From Muribaculaceae bacterium (GTDB lineage Bacteria > Bacteroidota > Bacteroidia > Bacteroidales > Muribaculaceae), in contig JAFZAC010000044.1 of assembly GCA_017548365.1 (NCBI GenBank), positions 19,675 through 83,674 on the forward strand: a stretch of DNA of 64,000 nucleotides. The letters run 5' to 3'. The notes beneath the pieces are model-generated. The model saw nothing but the letters and a program-made list of their open reading frames with translations. It had not been told where the DNA came from and ran no database searches. Positions 42,198-51,482 of this stretch are shown in pieces. Positions within the stretch are counted from its first letter, which is position 1; every line of letters starts with the position of its first letter. Made by a program: the position numbers and the translations under genes.

Positions 42198-43634
42198 CTA
42201 ATCTATCGTTTGCTTACTATAAGTGAGCCTAACAATTGCTTTGTTAAGGTTGAGCTTAGCTATCGAGGGTTTTGAAATTCCCGGTGCTATCTTAGTCACC
42301 ACTTCAGTGGAACTTGAAGATGAGTAGTAATAGTAGGTATAGGAAGTAGCAGCATTAGAGTACATCGTCACATCAATTGGCATAATGATGAATTTAATGT
42401 CCTCCTCGGCAGCCACCCCACCCTTGTTGTTGATGATGTCGAGCACATAATCCCTCAATCCAGTGAAGACATAACTATCGCTGAGCTCATCATATTGAGC
42501 ATAGAATGCATCACGGTTGTTGGTCAACGAGTCTTTCTCGAAGAACTCGTCACGATAGCTTTCCTTGACCATGAGCAGATATTCAGGCGGCGCTATGTCA
42601 TACTTGTTGGTCACCTTGCTCACAGGGATTTGCAGTGTCAATGAATTGATTACTCCAAGTGAGTTTCTAGTGTCGTTTCTAAACTTGTCGATAATTTCCT
42701 GAATGGGGAACGAAGCCTGCACCTCATATCCTGCAGGTCCCATCACAATTGCATCTCCGTTATTAATCATCTCCAAAACCGATGGATCGGGGTCAAGAGC
42801 GATATTGTTGTTGTAAATGACCTCGGGAGTCACAGCCATATAGCTCTGCTTTTGGGCAGGATAGATAGTGTCGGTGGTCTCATCAAGCTTCTCATACTTG
42901 CGGTAGTAAGTAACAAATTCTATGTCATAGAAATTCATCACATTTCCCTGTCCATAACTATTAGTGATATAGATGCCGGGGAAGAAGTTGGCAAACTCCT
43001 TAGGTGTAGAGAAAGTTGCGGGATTAGCCTTGTACTGGTTGAAGAAGCCACGTGCATACTCAACTGGGATAGGAACATTTATCTCATAGTAAAAGCTTGT
43101 CTCACTTTGTGTTGATAAGGTCTGCTTGTGAGTCTGACTGGCAGAATAAGACACCGAGCCCATCAAGTCACCCACGCTGTAATAGGATGCAGGGTTAAAA
43201 TCGGAGTAGATGGGATTAGGCAGCTGGTTGTTGAGCTTGTAAACATCAAGCCTCATGGGAGCGATAGAATCGCCTGTGAAGTCACCCTCGGCCACCCTCA
43301 TGGTGATGAAACAAGAGTCAATCCACTGGTCACCTCCATGCACTCCCACAGTATCGATTCTCGTAGAAGGCATAAACTGTGCCACCACATCGCTTGTGAG
43401 GTGTCCATAGCCTGGCGCACTGATATCGCCCAGCAGTTGAATACTGCTTCTCGAACGCAGATGATTATTTCTCACTGTCTTGCCTGTTATGACAAATGAG
43501 GAGTCATCGATCACTGTCGATTTTATGTCGGAAATAGAGGTGCCAATAGTATCATCGGTACAAGAGTTAAAACTCACTGCAACAGCAATGACAGCCATCA
43601 ACGCCAATAAAAATTTTCTCATATTCAAATTCAT
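42198..43634 (-). CDS. DUF4270 outer-membrane lipoprotein
   Basis: A 478-residue lipoprotein (FNSC lipobox near residue 24) matching the DUF4270 family by its start (IGTSISDIKSTVIDDSSFVITGKTV), its DSCFITMRVAEGDFTGDSIAPMRLDVYKLN stretch and beta-rich body. These proteins are found on Bacteroidales envelopes; function is not known. A GT5-like gene starts 34 bp upstream on the same strand, a pairing that recurs in the group. Confidence 0.75.
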   Translation of the reverse strand: MNLNMRKFLLALMAVIAVAVSFNSCTDDTIGTSISDIKSTVIDDSSFVITGKTVRNNHLRSRSSIQLLGDISAPGYGHLTSDVVAQFMPSTRIDTVGVHGGDQWIDSCFITMRVAEGDFTGDSIAPMRLDVYKLNNQLPNPIYSDFNPASYYSVGDLMGSVSYSASQTHKQTLSTQSETSFYYEINVPIPVEYARGFFNQYKANPATFSTPKEFANFFPGIYITNSYGQGNVMNFYDIEFVTYYRKYEKLDETTDTIYPAQKQSYMAVTPEVIYNNNIALDPDPSVLEMINNGDAIVMGPAGYEVQASFPIQEIIDKFRNDTRNSLGVINSLTLQIPVSKVTNKYDIAPPEYLLMVKESYRDEFFEKDSLTNNRDAFYAQYDELSDSYVFTGLRDYVLDIINNKGGVAAEEDIKFIIMPIDVTMYSNAATSYTYYYYSSSSSTEVVTKIAPGISKPSIAKLNLNKAIVRLTYSKQTID

Positions 43635-43667
43635 TAAAAATTACACTTCCTCGCGCCGTCTCGCGTT

Positions 43668-44480
43668 TCAAAGGCTGTGGTAGAAGTCCATGCATCGATT
43701 CACCATCTCAACGTTGTCGCCTTCTTGATAGGCAAGGAATGGCAATTTAGACTCTTCAACAAGCTTGAGCACCTCAGGGTCGATATTGGGGCTGCACTGC
43801 ATTACAGCATCGCAGTTGCCGATTGCCAGCTTCATCAGGTCGATGTAGGAAGCTTGCTTGTCAAAGATGGGAGCCAAATCCTCGTCGGTGAAGCCATCAC
43901 ACTTGAGTTTCTCGGCCATTTTCTCGTCGAGCGGAGCAACCATTTTCTCGTCGAAGAGCGACATCACCACCTTAGTGTCGCGATAGGAAGGATCGTCACT
44001 GTAAAATTTCTTGATATACAATGGAGCAAGTGCGGTAACCCATCCCGAGCACTGGATAACGCTGGGAATCCAACGGAGTTTCTTCACCGTCTCGAGCACG
44101 CCACGCACATAGAAGATAGAACGCTCGTCGTTGTCCTCAGGATGCGAGTCAATTTCAAGCTCCTTGGTGATATTGGGGTTGAAATAGTCCTCGTTATAGA
44201 TGAAATAGACCTGCAATCTGGCGGGCTGCAGTGTGGCAACCTTGATTACAAGAGGATGGTCGGTGTCATCGATAATGAGGTTCATACCCGAAAGCCTAAT
44301 GACCTCATGCAACTGATTGCGTCGCTCATTGATGGAGCCATACTTGGGCATGAAGGTTCTCACTTCTATCCCTTTTTCCTGTACTCCCTGTGCAAGTATA
44401 CGGCTTGCAGTTGCCATCTCACTATCGGGAAGATAGGGTGCTATCTCTTGAGAGATGAATAATACTTTATTTATATCCAT
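43668..44480 (-). CDS. Glycogen/starch synthase N-terminal-domain protein
   Basis: The 270-residue protein aligns by pattern to the N-terminal Rossmann half of GT5 glycogen synthases (KVLFISQEIAPYLPDSEMATASR and VIQCSGWVTALAPLYIKK). The usual KxGGL sugar-nucleotide loop is replaced by PDSEMA and the C-terminal GT domain is absent, so it is unlikely to synthesise glycogen by itself. It may be a regulatory or folded remnant. It precedes the DUF4270 gene, as in other Bacteroidales. Confidence 0.65.
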   Translation of the reverse strand: MDINKVLFISQEIAPYLPDSEMATASRILAQGVQEKGIEVRTFMPKYGSINERRNQLHEVIRLSGMNLIIDDTDHPLVIKVATLQPARLQVYFIYNEDYFNPNITKELEIDSHPEDNDERSIFYVRGVLETVKKLRWIPSVIQCSGWVTALAPLYIKKFYSDDPSYRDTKVVMSLFDEKMVAPLDEKMAEKLKCDGFTDEDLAPIFDKQASYIDLMKLAIGNCDAVMQCSPNIDPEVLKLVEESKLPFLAYQEGDNVEMVNRCMDFYHSL

Positions 44481-44512
44481 TGTATAGTGTATAGTTATCT
44501 TAAATTTAACTG

Positions 44513-44520
44513 CAAAGATA
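44513..44520 (-). promoter_or_regulatory. Promoter -7 box for the GT5-like gene
   Basis: Minus strand TATCTTTG, 33 bp upstream of the start. Confidence 0.5.
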
Positions 44521-44647
44521 GGAATTTTTCTTGTAATAAAGAAATTAATAGCTAAATGGGCAAATATTTTAACTTAATTTTAATCGGAAGGTGGTTTTAA
44601 GGCTGTTGAGGGCGGTTTTTCAGGACAAGCAAAACATTTTCCATGAC

Positions 44648-44699
44648 AAAAAAATCCTTGCAGCTCTTTCGACCATTTGGCTACTAAAGCAGCAAGGAT
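44648..44699 (-). terminator. Terminator of the formylglycine-type gene
   Basis: ATCCTTGC (44654-44661) pairs with GCAAGGAT (44692-44699), with an A run on its left that gives a T run on the minus strand. The loop is long, so it may have a second internal stem. Confidence 0.55.
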
Positions 44700-44778
44700 A
44701 AAAATATAATTTGCCAACAAATTGCCCTTGCTGGTCGGGATTTCAGGCAAAATCCTGCTGGCTCGTAATAGGGAGAAA

Positions 44779-45741
44779 CTATAGGGCCAAGCGAAGACCT
44801 ATGTCGTAGTCGCGATAGCCGGACTCGTCGTCGCCCCGGAGGGTCGCACGACTGATACGGGCAGGGCTGTTGCAGCTGCCGCCCCGATTCACACGAAAAG
44901 AGCCATATTCTGTATAGCTGCCATCATAATTGTACCAGTTGTCCTGGCACCACTCCCATACGTTGCCTGACATGTCATATAGGGCAAGCTCATTGGGCTT
45001 CTTGGATGCAACCCGATGGGTGCGGCAATGATTGTTTTCCATTCTCTCAATAATTCTATATACATAGGCCTCATCGTTAACACTCTTTTCATTATACCAT
45101 TCAGAGAGGCGCTTGTCACCGCTGTTGCAACAGTACCATGCTACTTCATTAATATTGTTGCTCCCGCTGTAGGTGTAGCCACGACTGCGGTTGCCGCCGC
45201 GAGCGGCATACTCCCACTCAGCCTCAGTGGGCAGACGGAAGTTCTTTCCTGTCAACTGGTTGAGCTTGCGAATGAACTCCTGGCAGTCGTCCCAGCTCGC
45301 ATTTTCCAGCGGGCGTTGCATGTCGGTGCCGTAGTTGTAGTCATGGTCGGAATTATAAATAGAATTGCCCTTGCCGTTAAAGTAGCTCGGGTTATAGCCC
45401 ATCACTGCCTGCCACAGCTCCTGGGTGACCTCGGTCTGACCTATAAAAAAGGACGAAACTGTCACCTTGTGTGCTGGTTTCTCCCAGTCACACGCCTGCT
45501 TGTCGCTGGCGGCAGCTCCCATAGTGAATGTTCCGCCCTCGACAAAGACCATAGTGAACGACACGCCATTGACAGTAAAGGTCAAGGCGCTGTCGGGCTT
45601 GACAACAGGTGCGGGGGCGCTTTTTTGAGATGTGCTTGTGGTGGCTTTGCGCTTGCGGGTGCGCGCGTTCGCCACCTGCCAAGTGCCATCGGCAATCAAC
45701 GCCACAAGCAATATAAGAATCAATAGATTGAACTTTTTCAT
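44779..45741 (-). CDS. SUMF1/formylglycine-generating-enzyme-domain protein, secreted
   Basis: A 320-residue protein with an N-terminal signal peptide. The FGE-sulfatase domain spans about residues 55-320: FVEGGTFTMGAAASD, GQTEVTQELWQAVMGYNPSYFNG, RLPTEAEWEYAARGG, MSGNVWEWCQDNW and a C-terminal GLRLAL. Proper FGE converts a Cys to formylglycine in sulfatases with Ca2+/Cu sites; members of this fold also act as structural or regulatory proteins. The TAACTTTG/CAAA promoter at 45776-45806 is appropriately spaced. Confidence 0.75.
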   Translation of the reverse strand: MKKFNLLILILLVALIADGTWQVANARTRKRKATTSTSQKSAPAPVVKPDSALTFTVNGVSFTMVFVEGGTFTMGAAASDKQACDWEKPAHKVTVSSFFIGQTEVTQELWQAVMGYNPSYFNGKGNSIYNSDHDYNYGTDMQRPLENASWDDCQEFIRKLNQLTGKNFRLPTEAEWEYAARGGNRSRGYTYSGSNNINEVAWYCCNSGDKRLSEWYNEKSVNDEAYVYRIIERMENNHCRTHRVASKKPNELALYDMSGNVWEWCQDNWYNYDGSYTEYGSFRVNRGGSCNSPARISRATLRGDDESGYRDYDIGLRLAL

Positions 45742-45775
45742 TTTGTGGTATAATTAATGATATTCTTTTCGATTA

Positions 45776-45806
45776 CAAAGTTAGAAAAAGTTGAAAGAAA
45801 AACAAA
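45776..45806 (-). promoter_or_regulatory. Promoter for the formylglycine-type gene
   Basis: Minus strand TTTG (45803-45806) and TAACTTTG (45776-45783) with a 19-bp spacer, matching the Bacteroidetes pair. Confidence 0.65.
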
Positions 45807-45840
45807 ACCAAAAACTATTTTTACGGCATACTCACCCATT

Positions 45841-45880
45841 AAAAAGTCGCCAACGAGGCTTGGTGCCTGCTGGCGACAAA
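45841..45880 (-). terminator. Terminator of asnS
   Basis: GTCGCCA (45846-45852) pairs with TGGCGAC (45871-45877); a minus-strand T run is given by AAAAA at 45841-45845. Confidence 0.7.
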
Positions 45881-45905
45881 TATATAAGTATGTGAACTAT
45901 CTTAA

Positions 45906-47300
45906 TTAGAACTCGCAGTTGTTTGGAGTGCGTGGGAAGGCTATGACGTCGCGGATGTTTGCCATACCAGTCACGAAGAGCACCAGACGCTCGAATCCCA
46001 GACCGAAGCCACTGTGAGGCACGGTACCAAACTTGCGTGTGTCGAGGTACCACCACATATCCTTCATGGGGATACCGAGCTCGTTGATGCGGTTCATGAG
46101 CTTGTCATAGTCTGCCTCACGCTCCGAGCCACCGATAATCTCGCCAATCTGCGGGAACAACACGTCCATAGCGCGCACGGTCTTGCCGTCGTCGTTCTGC
46201 TTCATGTAGAACGCCTTGATATCCTTGGGATAGTCGGTGAGGATAACCGGACGCTTGAAGTGCTTCTCGACCAGGTAGCGCTCGTGCTCGCTCTGGAGGT
46301 CAACACCCCATTTAACTGGGAACTCAAACTTCTCGCCGCTTTCCTCGAGTATCTTGATACCCTCGGTATAGGTTAGACGCACAAACTCTTCCTTGAGAAC
46401 GTGGTTGAGCCTGTCGATGAGAGTGTTGTCATACATCTTATTGAGGAACTCGATATCATCCTTGCAGTGGTCAAGAGCATACTGCACGCAGTACTTAATG
46501 AACTCCTCGGCGAGGTCCATATTGTCGTTTATGTCGTAGAACGCCATCTCGGGCTCAATCATCCAGAACTCGGCGAGGTGGCGAGGTGTGTTACTGTTCT
46601 CGGCACGGAAAGTGGGACCAAAGGTATAGATAGCTCCCAGCGATGTTGCTCCAAGCTCACCCTCGAGTTGGCCGCTCACTGTGAGGCTTGTCATCTTGCC
46701 AAAGAAGTCCTTGCTATAGTCGATTTTACCATCCTCGGTGCGTGGCAGATTGTCGAGGTCAAGAGTTGTGACCTGGAACATCTCGCCTGCTCCCTCGGCA
46801 TCACTAGAGGTAATGAGAGGGGTATTGAGATAGAAGAATCCCTTGTCGTTGAAGAACTTGTGAATGGCAAACGCCAGATGATGGCGAATGCGGAAAACGG
46901 CTCCAAAGGTGTTGGTGCGCATGCGCAGATGTCCTTTCTCTCGCAAGAACTCAAGGGTGTGCCCTTTCTTCTGCATTGGGTACTCCTCGGGATCGGCAGT
47001 GCCATAAACCTCGATTTCCTGAGCTTGAACTTCATAGGCCTGTCCCTTGCCTTGCGAGGCTACAAGCGTGCCCACTACACAGAGGCTTGCACCAGTAGTG
47101 ATGGGCTTGAGCTGCTCCTCATCAAAGGTTTCGAGATTTACCACAACTTGCAGGTTGTTGATAGTAGAGCCATCGTTAAGTGCCACAAACTGCACGTGCT
47201 TGTTGCCACGACGACTTCTGACCCAACCTTTAACACACACTTGTTTGCCTTCAAGCTCGCCGCTGAAGGCATCAACAATTTTAGTTCGTTTTAATGCCAT
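45906..47300 (-). CDS. asnS: Asparaginyl-tRNA synthetase
   Basis: A 464-residue class II aminoacyl-tRNA synthetase: N-terminal OB fold ([25 protein letters not shown]), motif 2-like and motif 3 ([28 protein letters not shown]) regions, and the AsnRS-type [22 protein letters not shown]. It charges tRNA-Asn. It precedes a pseudouridine synthase on the same strand. Confidence 0.95.
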   Translation of the reverse strand: MALKRTKIVDAFSGELEGKQVCVKGWVRSRRGNKHVQFVALNDGSTINNLQVVVNLETFDEEQLKPITTGASLCVVGTLVASQGKGQAYEVQAQEIEVYGTADPEEYPMQKKGHTLEFLREKGHLRMRTNTFGAVFRIRHHLAFAIHKFFNDKGFFYLNTPLITSSDAEGAGEMFQVTTLDLDNLPRTEDGKIDYSKDFFGKMTSLTVSGQLEGELGATSLGAIYTFGPTFRAENSNTPRHLAEFWMIEPEMAFYDINDNMDLAEEFIKYCVQYALDHCKDDIEFLNKMYDNTLIDRLNHVLKEEFVRLTYTEGIKILEESGEKFEFPVKWGVDLQSEHERYLVEKHFKRPVILTDYPKDIKAFYMKQNDDGKTVRAMDVLFPQIGEIIGGSEREADYDKLMNRINELGIPMKDMWWYLDTRKFGTVPHSGFGLGFERLVLFVTGMANIRDVIAFPRTPNNCEF

Positions 47301-47316
47301 AATGTGTTATGTCCTA

Positions 47317-47369
47317 AAAATTTCGACTGCCCAGGCCCAGGCTTGTGATATTGTGGGAGATGGGCAGTC
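47317..47369 (-). terminator. Terminator after the pseudouridine synthase gene
   Basis: GACTGCCC (47325-47332) pairs with GGGCAGTC (47362-47369), with the plus-strand AAAAATTT upstream giving a T run on the minus strand. Confidence 0.65.
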
Positions 47370-47391
47370 GTGTTATTGGAGTTTAAATATC

Positions 47392-48738
47392 TTATTCAAA
47401 CGAGTTTTGCTTCAAGTAGTTAACCTCTTCCTGTGTGAGGTAACGCCACTTGCCGCGAGCCAGGTTCTTCTTGGTTAAACCAGCGAAGTAAACGCGGTCG
47501 AGCTTCACAACGTGATAGCCCAGAGCCTCGAAAATGCGGCGCACCACGCGGTTGCGGCCTGAGTGAATCTCGATACCAGCCTGCTTGCGGTCGGTGGGGC
47601 TCACGTAGCTAACAGCGTCGGCATGGATGGGACCATCGTCTAGCTCTACGCCGTCGGCGATGTGCTGCATATCGTCCTCGCTGATGGGTTTGTCTACCCA
47701 TACCTGATATATTTTCTTCTTCACATACTGTGGATGAGTAAGCTTCGATGCCAGGTCACCATCGTTGGTTAGCAAGAGCACACCTGTAGTGTTGCGGTCG
47801 AGTCGTCCAACTGGATAAATGCGTTCCTCGCAGGCTCCCTTAACATAGTCCATAACAGTCTTGCGTCCGTTAGGATCGTCGCTTGTGGTGACGCAGTCTT
47901 TGGGTTTGTTGAGTAGAACGTAGCATTTCTTCTCGGCCACTACCACCTGATCATTATATTCCACGATGTCCTTTGGAGTGATTTTAATACCGAGCTGGTC
48001 CACTACTTGGCCATTCACCTTGATAACGCCCTTTTGGATGAGCTCATCAGCCTCACGACGCGAGCAGATGCCGGCGTTAGCCATGAACTTGTTAAGGCGC
48101 ATGGTGGTGTTAGGATCGATCATTGGTTCTTCATACTCTATGCGTTGTGGGCGTGGAGTGAATCGCATTTGTGGGCGTGGGCCCTGCATTTTGTGGCCAC
48201 CGGGACGCTGGTTGCGCTGGTTGCCGTAACCACGCTGTTGATATCCACCGCGCTGCTGGTAACCACCACGCTGTTGATATCCACCGCGCTGCTGGTAACC
48301 GCCACGCTGCTGGTAACCACCCTGCTGAGGACGGTTATAGGTGCGCTGCTGGTAGTTGCCTTCCTGCTGCTCTCCTTCACCTTGCTGCTGATAGCGCTGG
48401 TTGTAGTTACCTTGTGGGCGATTGTAGTTGCCACGCTGCTGGTAGCCTCCACGTTGCTGATAACCACCGCGTTGTTGGTAACCACCACGCTGCTGATAGC
48501 CACCACGTTGCTGGTAGCCTCCTTGATAATTGCGCTGCTGGTAGTTTCCACGCTGCTGATAATTGCTTCGTTGCTGGTAGCCACCCTGTTGTTCATTTTC
48601 ATTGTCTTCGGCGGCTTGTGTTTCACGATTGTAGTCAACATTTTCCACTCTAGTAGTAGACATTTCATTCTCGTCCACAACAGGACGTGCCTCGCCTATG
48701 CGGGGTCTCTTCGGTTTTTTCTCTAAATTCTCATCCAT
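47392..48738 (-). CDS. 23S rRNA pseudouridine synthase with Gly-Tyr-Gln-Arg repeat domain
   Basis: A 448-residue protein of RluB type. Residues about 52-195 are low complexity, built from repeated GGYQQR-like hexapeptides and related Asn/Gly/Gln/Arg runs. Residues about 210-255 are an S4-type RNA-binding domain (MRLNKFMANAGICSRREADELIQKG). The catalytic part contains GRLDRNTTGVLLLTNDG, with the Asp that attacks uridine, and a C-terminal GRNRVVRRIFEALGYHV. The rRNA target (probably U2605) is inferred from family. A TATCTTTG box at 48867-48874 lies upstream. Confidence 0.85.
   Translation of the reverse strand: MDENLEKKPKRPRIGEARPVVDENEMSTTRVENVDYNRETQAAEDNENEQQGGYQQRSNYQQRGNYQQRNYQGGYQQRGGYQQRGGYQQRGGYQQRGGYQQRGNYNRPQGNYNQRYQQQGEGEQQEGNYQQRTYNRPQQGGYQQRGGYQQRGGYQQRGGYQQRGGYQQRGYGNQRNQRPGGHKMQGPRPQMRFTPRPQRIEYEEPMIDPNTTMRLNKFMANAGICSRREADELIQKGVIKVNGQVVDQLGIKITPKDIVEYNDQVVVAEKKCYVLLNKPKDCVTTSDDPNGRKTVMDYVKGACEERIYPVGRLDRNTTGVLLLTNDGDLASKLTHPQYVKKKIYQVWVDKPISEDDMQHIADGVELDDGPIHADAVSYVSPTDRKQAGIEIHSGRNRVVRRIFEALGYHVVKLDRVYFAGLTKKNLARGKWRYLTQEEVNYLKQNSFE
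48190..48590 (-). repeat. 18-bp-type coding repeats in the pseudouridine synthase gene
   Basis: The coding strand repeats units encoding GGYQQR (18 bp). Many are near identical, so strand slippage could vary the length in frame, since the unit is a multiple of three. Confidence 0.8.
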
Positions 48739-48866
48739 AGCTGAGATTGAATCAAAAAGGGTTAATAATGATTTTGTAATAATATATTGTGACCTCTCGG
48801 TCGCATTAATTGTATCTTAATAATTCGTTTTTTCAATTATCTTTTATAACCTCACAAACTTTTTTG

Positions 48867-48874
48867 CAAAGATA
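48867..48874 (-). promoter_or_regulatory. Promoter -7 box of the pseudouridine synthase gene
   Basis: Minus strand TATCTTTG, about 130 bp upstream of the start; no good -33 found. Confidence 0.4.
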
Positions 48875-49068
48875 GTGCATTTAGTTGAATAGGAAAGCTA
48901 AAGAACAGTTTTTTTCTATATTTTTTTAATTATATTTAAGAGAAAAGCATCATAATTGTGCCAATACCCCCCCATAAGCACACAACCAACAGTGATTTCA
49001 TGAGAAGATTTTCGCCTTCTCTGGAGACAGATTTTCGAGAAAAATTTCAAAAAATAATGCGAAAGGTG

Positions 49069-49098
49069 TTGTTTATTAGATTTTTTTGTGTACCTTTG
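49069..49098 (+). promoter_or_regulatory. Promoter of rpsO
   Basis: TTG at 49069-49071 and TACCTTTG at 49091-49098 with a 19-bp spacer, then GCACC before the start. Confidence 0.65.
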
Positions 49099-49135
49099 CA
49101 CCGCAATTTTGCAAAACAACAATAATATTTACACG

Positions 49136-49411
49136 ATGTACTTAGATCAAGACAAGAAAAAAGAGATCTTTGGCACCTACGGCAAAAGCAATACTGATAC
49201 TGGCTCACCTGAAGCTCAGATAGCATTATTCTCATACCGTATTGCCCACTTGACCGAGCATTTGAAGGTCAACAAGAAGGATCATAGGACTCAGCGTGCA
49301 TTGAAGATGTTGGTAGGTAAGCGTCGTCGTCTGTTGGATTATCTTATCCGCACCGACATCACCCGCTACCGTGCAATCATCGCTAAGAAAGAGCTTGGTA
49401 TCCGCAAGTAA
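49136..49411 (+). CDS. rpsO: 30S ribosomal protein S15
   Basis: The ATG at 49136 starts a protein of 91 residues; the longer frame begins in the leader. The residues GSPEAQIALFSYRIAHLTEHLKVNKKDHRTQRALKMLVGKRRRLLDYL are the S15 core. S15 binds 16S rRNA helices and often controls its own mRNA. A terminator follows. Confidence 0.95.
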   Translation: MYLDQDKKKEIFGTYGKSNTDTGSPEAQIALFSYRIAHLTEHLKVNKKDHRTQRALKMLVGKRRRLLDYLIRTDITRYRAIIAKKELGIRK

Positions 49412-49442
49412 TTTCAAGTTTGCACAAAAAGTCTTAAATGAG

Positions 49443-49479
49443 AAGCCCCTGCAAGAGCACAATCTTGGAGGGGCTTTTA
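49443..49479 (+). terminator. Terminator of rpsO
   Basis: AAGCCCCT (49443-49450) pairs with AGGGGCTT (49469-49476) and a T run. Confidence 0.8.
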
Positions 49480-49493
49480 TTAAAACAAGAGCT

Positions 49494-50099
49494 ATGAAAC
49501 ACTTATATATAACAATCTTAATTTTCACATTCTCACTGAACTCTTGGGCTCAAGAGATTATGGAGGGAGATTTGCTATTTGCCTATAGCAGCACAGCAGG
49601 AAAGGCAATCAGCGATGCCACCGTTCACGACAGCACTGCCCTACCCATCTATCATGTAGCTATTGCTACGTGGGTTAACGGCAGGCTCTATGCGCTTGAA
49701 GCAATTGACGAAGGGGTGGTGCTCACGCCATACGACAAGTTCAATGAGCGCACTACGACCAATGGTGGAATGCTCGTGGGACGCCTGCACGACCGCAGCG
49801 GCGTGGACCAGAGCGTGAGCAATGCCATGGAGCACCTGGGCAAACCCTATGACGACCTCTATATGATTGACACACAAGAGATTTATTGCAGCGAGCTGGT
49901 GCAGCTTAGTTACGTGAGCGGAAAAGGGCAGCGCCTGTTCCCGCTCATCAATATGTCATTCCACGATAGCGACGGGCGCATCCTCGACTACTGGCGCGAG
50001 CATTATGCGAAGTACGGCATGGCAGTGCCCGAAGGGGCACTCGGCACCAACCCCGCCCAAATCGCCAGCGACCCGGCAGTGGAAATAATCAGTGAGTAA
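49494..50099 (+). CDS. Secreted NlpC/P60-type cysteine hydrolase (YiiX-like)
   Basis: I use the ATG at 49494 (201 residues); upstream residues come from the rpsO terminator. A signal peptide (about 1-20) precedes a permuted papain-like domain: EGDLLFAYSS with the first strand, then IYHVAIAT with the His, and the Cys in YCSELVQLSYV (about Cys141). Such YiiX/YebB-type enzymes hydrolyse peptide or lipid amide bonds at the envelope. Function is inferred from fold only. Confidence 0.7.
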   Translation: MKHLYITILIFTFSLNSWAQEIMEGDLLFAYSSTAGKAISDATVHDSTALPIYHVAIATWVNGRLYALEAIDEGVVLTPYDKFNERTTTNGGMLVGRLHDRSGVDQSVSNAMEHLGKPYDDLYMIDTQEIYCSELVQLSYVSGKGQRLFPLINMSFHDSDGRILDYWREHYAKYGMAVPEGALGTNPAQIASDPAVEIISE

Positions 50100-50109
50100 C
50101 AAAAAACAG

Positions 50110-50156
50110 TTCTCCCCCACCCTGAGCAAACCATCCAGAGCGGGGGAGAATATTTT
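50110..50156. terminator. Terminator between hydrolase and membrane protein genes
   Basis: TTCTCCCCC (50110-50118) pairs with GGGGGAGAA (50142-50150), tail TATTTTT on the plus strand; A-rich on the left for the minus strand. Confidence 0.7.
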
Positions 50157-50176
50157 TCATCGACACTTCATTCACA

Positions 50177-51340
50177 TCAATCTTTTTTTCTGCGACGCCA
50201 GCTAAGGAAGAACCAAAGCACAAACGCTACTAACCAGAACACAACAACACAGCCAATCATAACTGCAGACTCATTCTTATAAATAGCGGTCTTCATATTG
50301 TCAACCAAATTACCCTTCACGTCATAGCAATCACCTGTATTACAATTCATAATGATATCCCCATCCCTGTTGAACATAAGGTTGGCATTTTCAAGATCCT
50401 CTGCAAACACCGCTTTGCCTTCAGGTCCATATACATTACTCTTCGAATCGTCTATGATAATAATATAATTGTCTGCTGAGAATGATCCTTCCTCCATGCC
50501 GCTTGAACTCTCACGAACCACTTCATTTGAGTCGGTCGCACTATTATACCAAACAAGCTTATTATTTTTTACGCTGCCATTTTCATCTTCGCCATCTACA
50601 AGTTTATAATTCATGCTATTACCTATAGCATAATGCATAAACAATGGTTCTGTGATAATGAATGCTGCAAATAAGGCTACCCCTAGCGAGAGTAATAGAA
50701 CAAGAATGCTATGAGTGGCCCTCACGACTTTAGAAAGGGTGTGTTTTCTCTTTAGCCTTTTCCAGAACAAAAAATACCATAAGAAGTAAACAATTACAGG
50801 AATAACAAAGAACAGAATCATATTGAAAATGAAAGGATTTTTGTTCTTTAAATAGTCAAAAGTCGTTTTCATCGAACTCACCGGATTACCTTTAAGGTCG
50901 AAATACTCCCCAGTTGAGTAATCGGCAATGAGATCATTGCCTACAAATTGTGGCATTTTATCAAACTCATAATTATAGATTCTATCTTTTTTAAAGATTT
51001 GTTCTCCTTCACGCCCATAAACATTCCACATTTTACCCATTTTAACCAATGCATAACCATTATTCTCGTCATAGATCTGCATCTCATAATCGTAATTGTG
51101 CTTTTTTACTTCTTTTCTCACAACTTTTTCAGCAGGTCTAAACACCAAACAAGAATAAACTACAGGTTTCCCTGTTTCACTATCGATTGAATCGGATAAA
51201 TCATGGACAACATAACTTGAAGAAATTACGTTTACATCATCATAGCCATTAATGACTTCCGTCTCCAGATACCAGGAAAAGGCTATAGCAGCTATTTCGG
51301 CTATAACCAGGATTAAAAGACCAAGTAAATACTTTTTCAT
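50177..51340 (-). CDS. Internally duplicated membrane protein of unknown function
   Basis: A 387-residue protein with four membrane helices (about 4-24, 171-192, 209-231, 358-380). The loops carry two related copies of one module: NVYGREGEQIF...STGEYFDLKGNPVSSMKTT (about 106-160) and NVYGPEGKAVF...NTGDCYDVKGNLVDNMKTA (about 302-352). So it is a tandem duplication of helix-module-helix. The modules look WG-repeat-like. No enzyme motif is visible. Confidence 0.75.
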   Translation of the reverse strand: MKKYLLGLLILVIAEIAAIAFSWYLETEVINGYDDVNVISSSYVVHDLSDSIDSETGKPVVYSCLVFRPAEKVVRKEVKKHNYDYEMQIYDENNGYALVKMGKMWNVYGREGEQIFKKDRIYNYEFDKMPQFVGNDLIADYSTGEYFDLKGNPVSSMKTTFDYLKNKNPFIFNMILFFVIPVIVYFLWYFLFWKRLKRKHTLSKVVRATHSILVLLLSLGVALFAAFIITEPLFMHYAIGNSMNYKLVDGEDENGSVKNNKLVWYNSATDSNEVVRESSSGMEEGSFSADNYIIIIDDSKSNVYGPEGKAVFAEDLENANLMFNRDGDIIMNCNTGDCYDVKGNLVDNMKTAIYKNESAVMIGCVVVFWLVAFVLWFFLSWRRRKKD

Positions 51341-51482
51341 AATGGTTTAAGTGTTTAAGTTTCGAATAAAGCTTAAGTGATTATTTATGTTAACTTTGCA
51401 AATATAGTAAAAATTTCAACAATCCAATGATAGTCTAGTGTAAAATACTGAGGGCCATTGCTTTTTCCGTCCCGAGACATGT

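Larger units (their letters stand above)
48739..49135. other. Divergent region between pseudouridine synthase and rpsO
   Basis: 397 bp with two promoters and a C7 run at 48967-48973 set in ATA-C7-ATAAGC; the minus strand then reads ATGGGGGGGTA, like the G8 context at 6923 and 30454. No gene is seen. Confidence 0.55.

Noticed and set aside
46401..47294. 297-aa plus-strand ORF opposite asnS
   Set aside because: It lies wholly inside asnS on the other strand. The long open frame arises from codon use; no homology pattern is seen.
48007..48726. 239-aa plus-strand ORF with a long Leu/Thr/Val-rich stretch
   Set aside because: It is the antisense of the GGYQQR repeats; its membrane-like repeats are a reading of the same DNA repeats.
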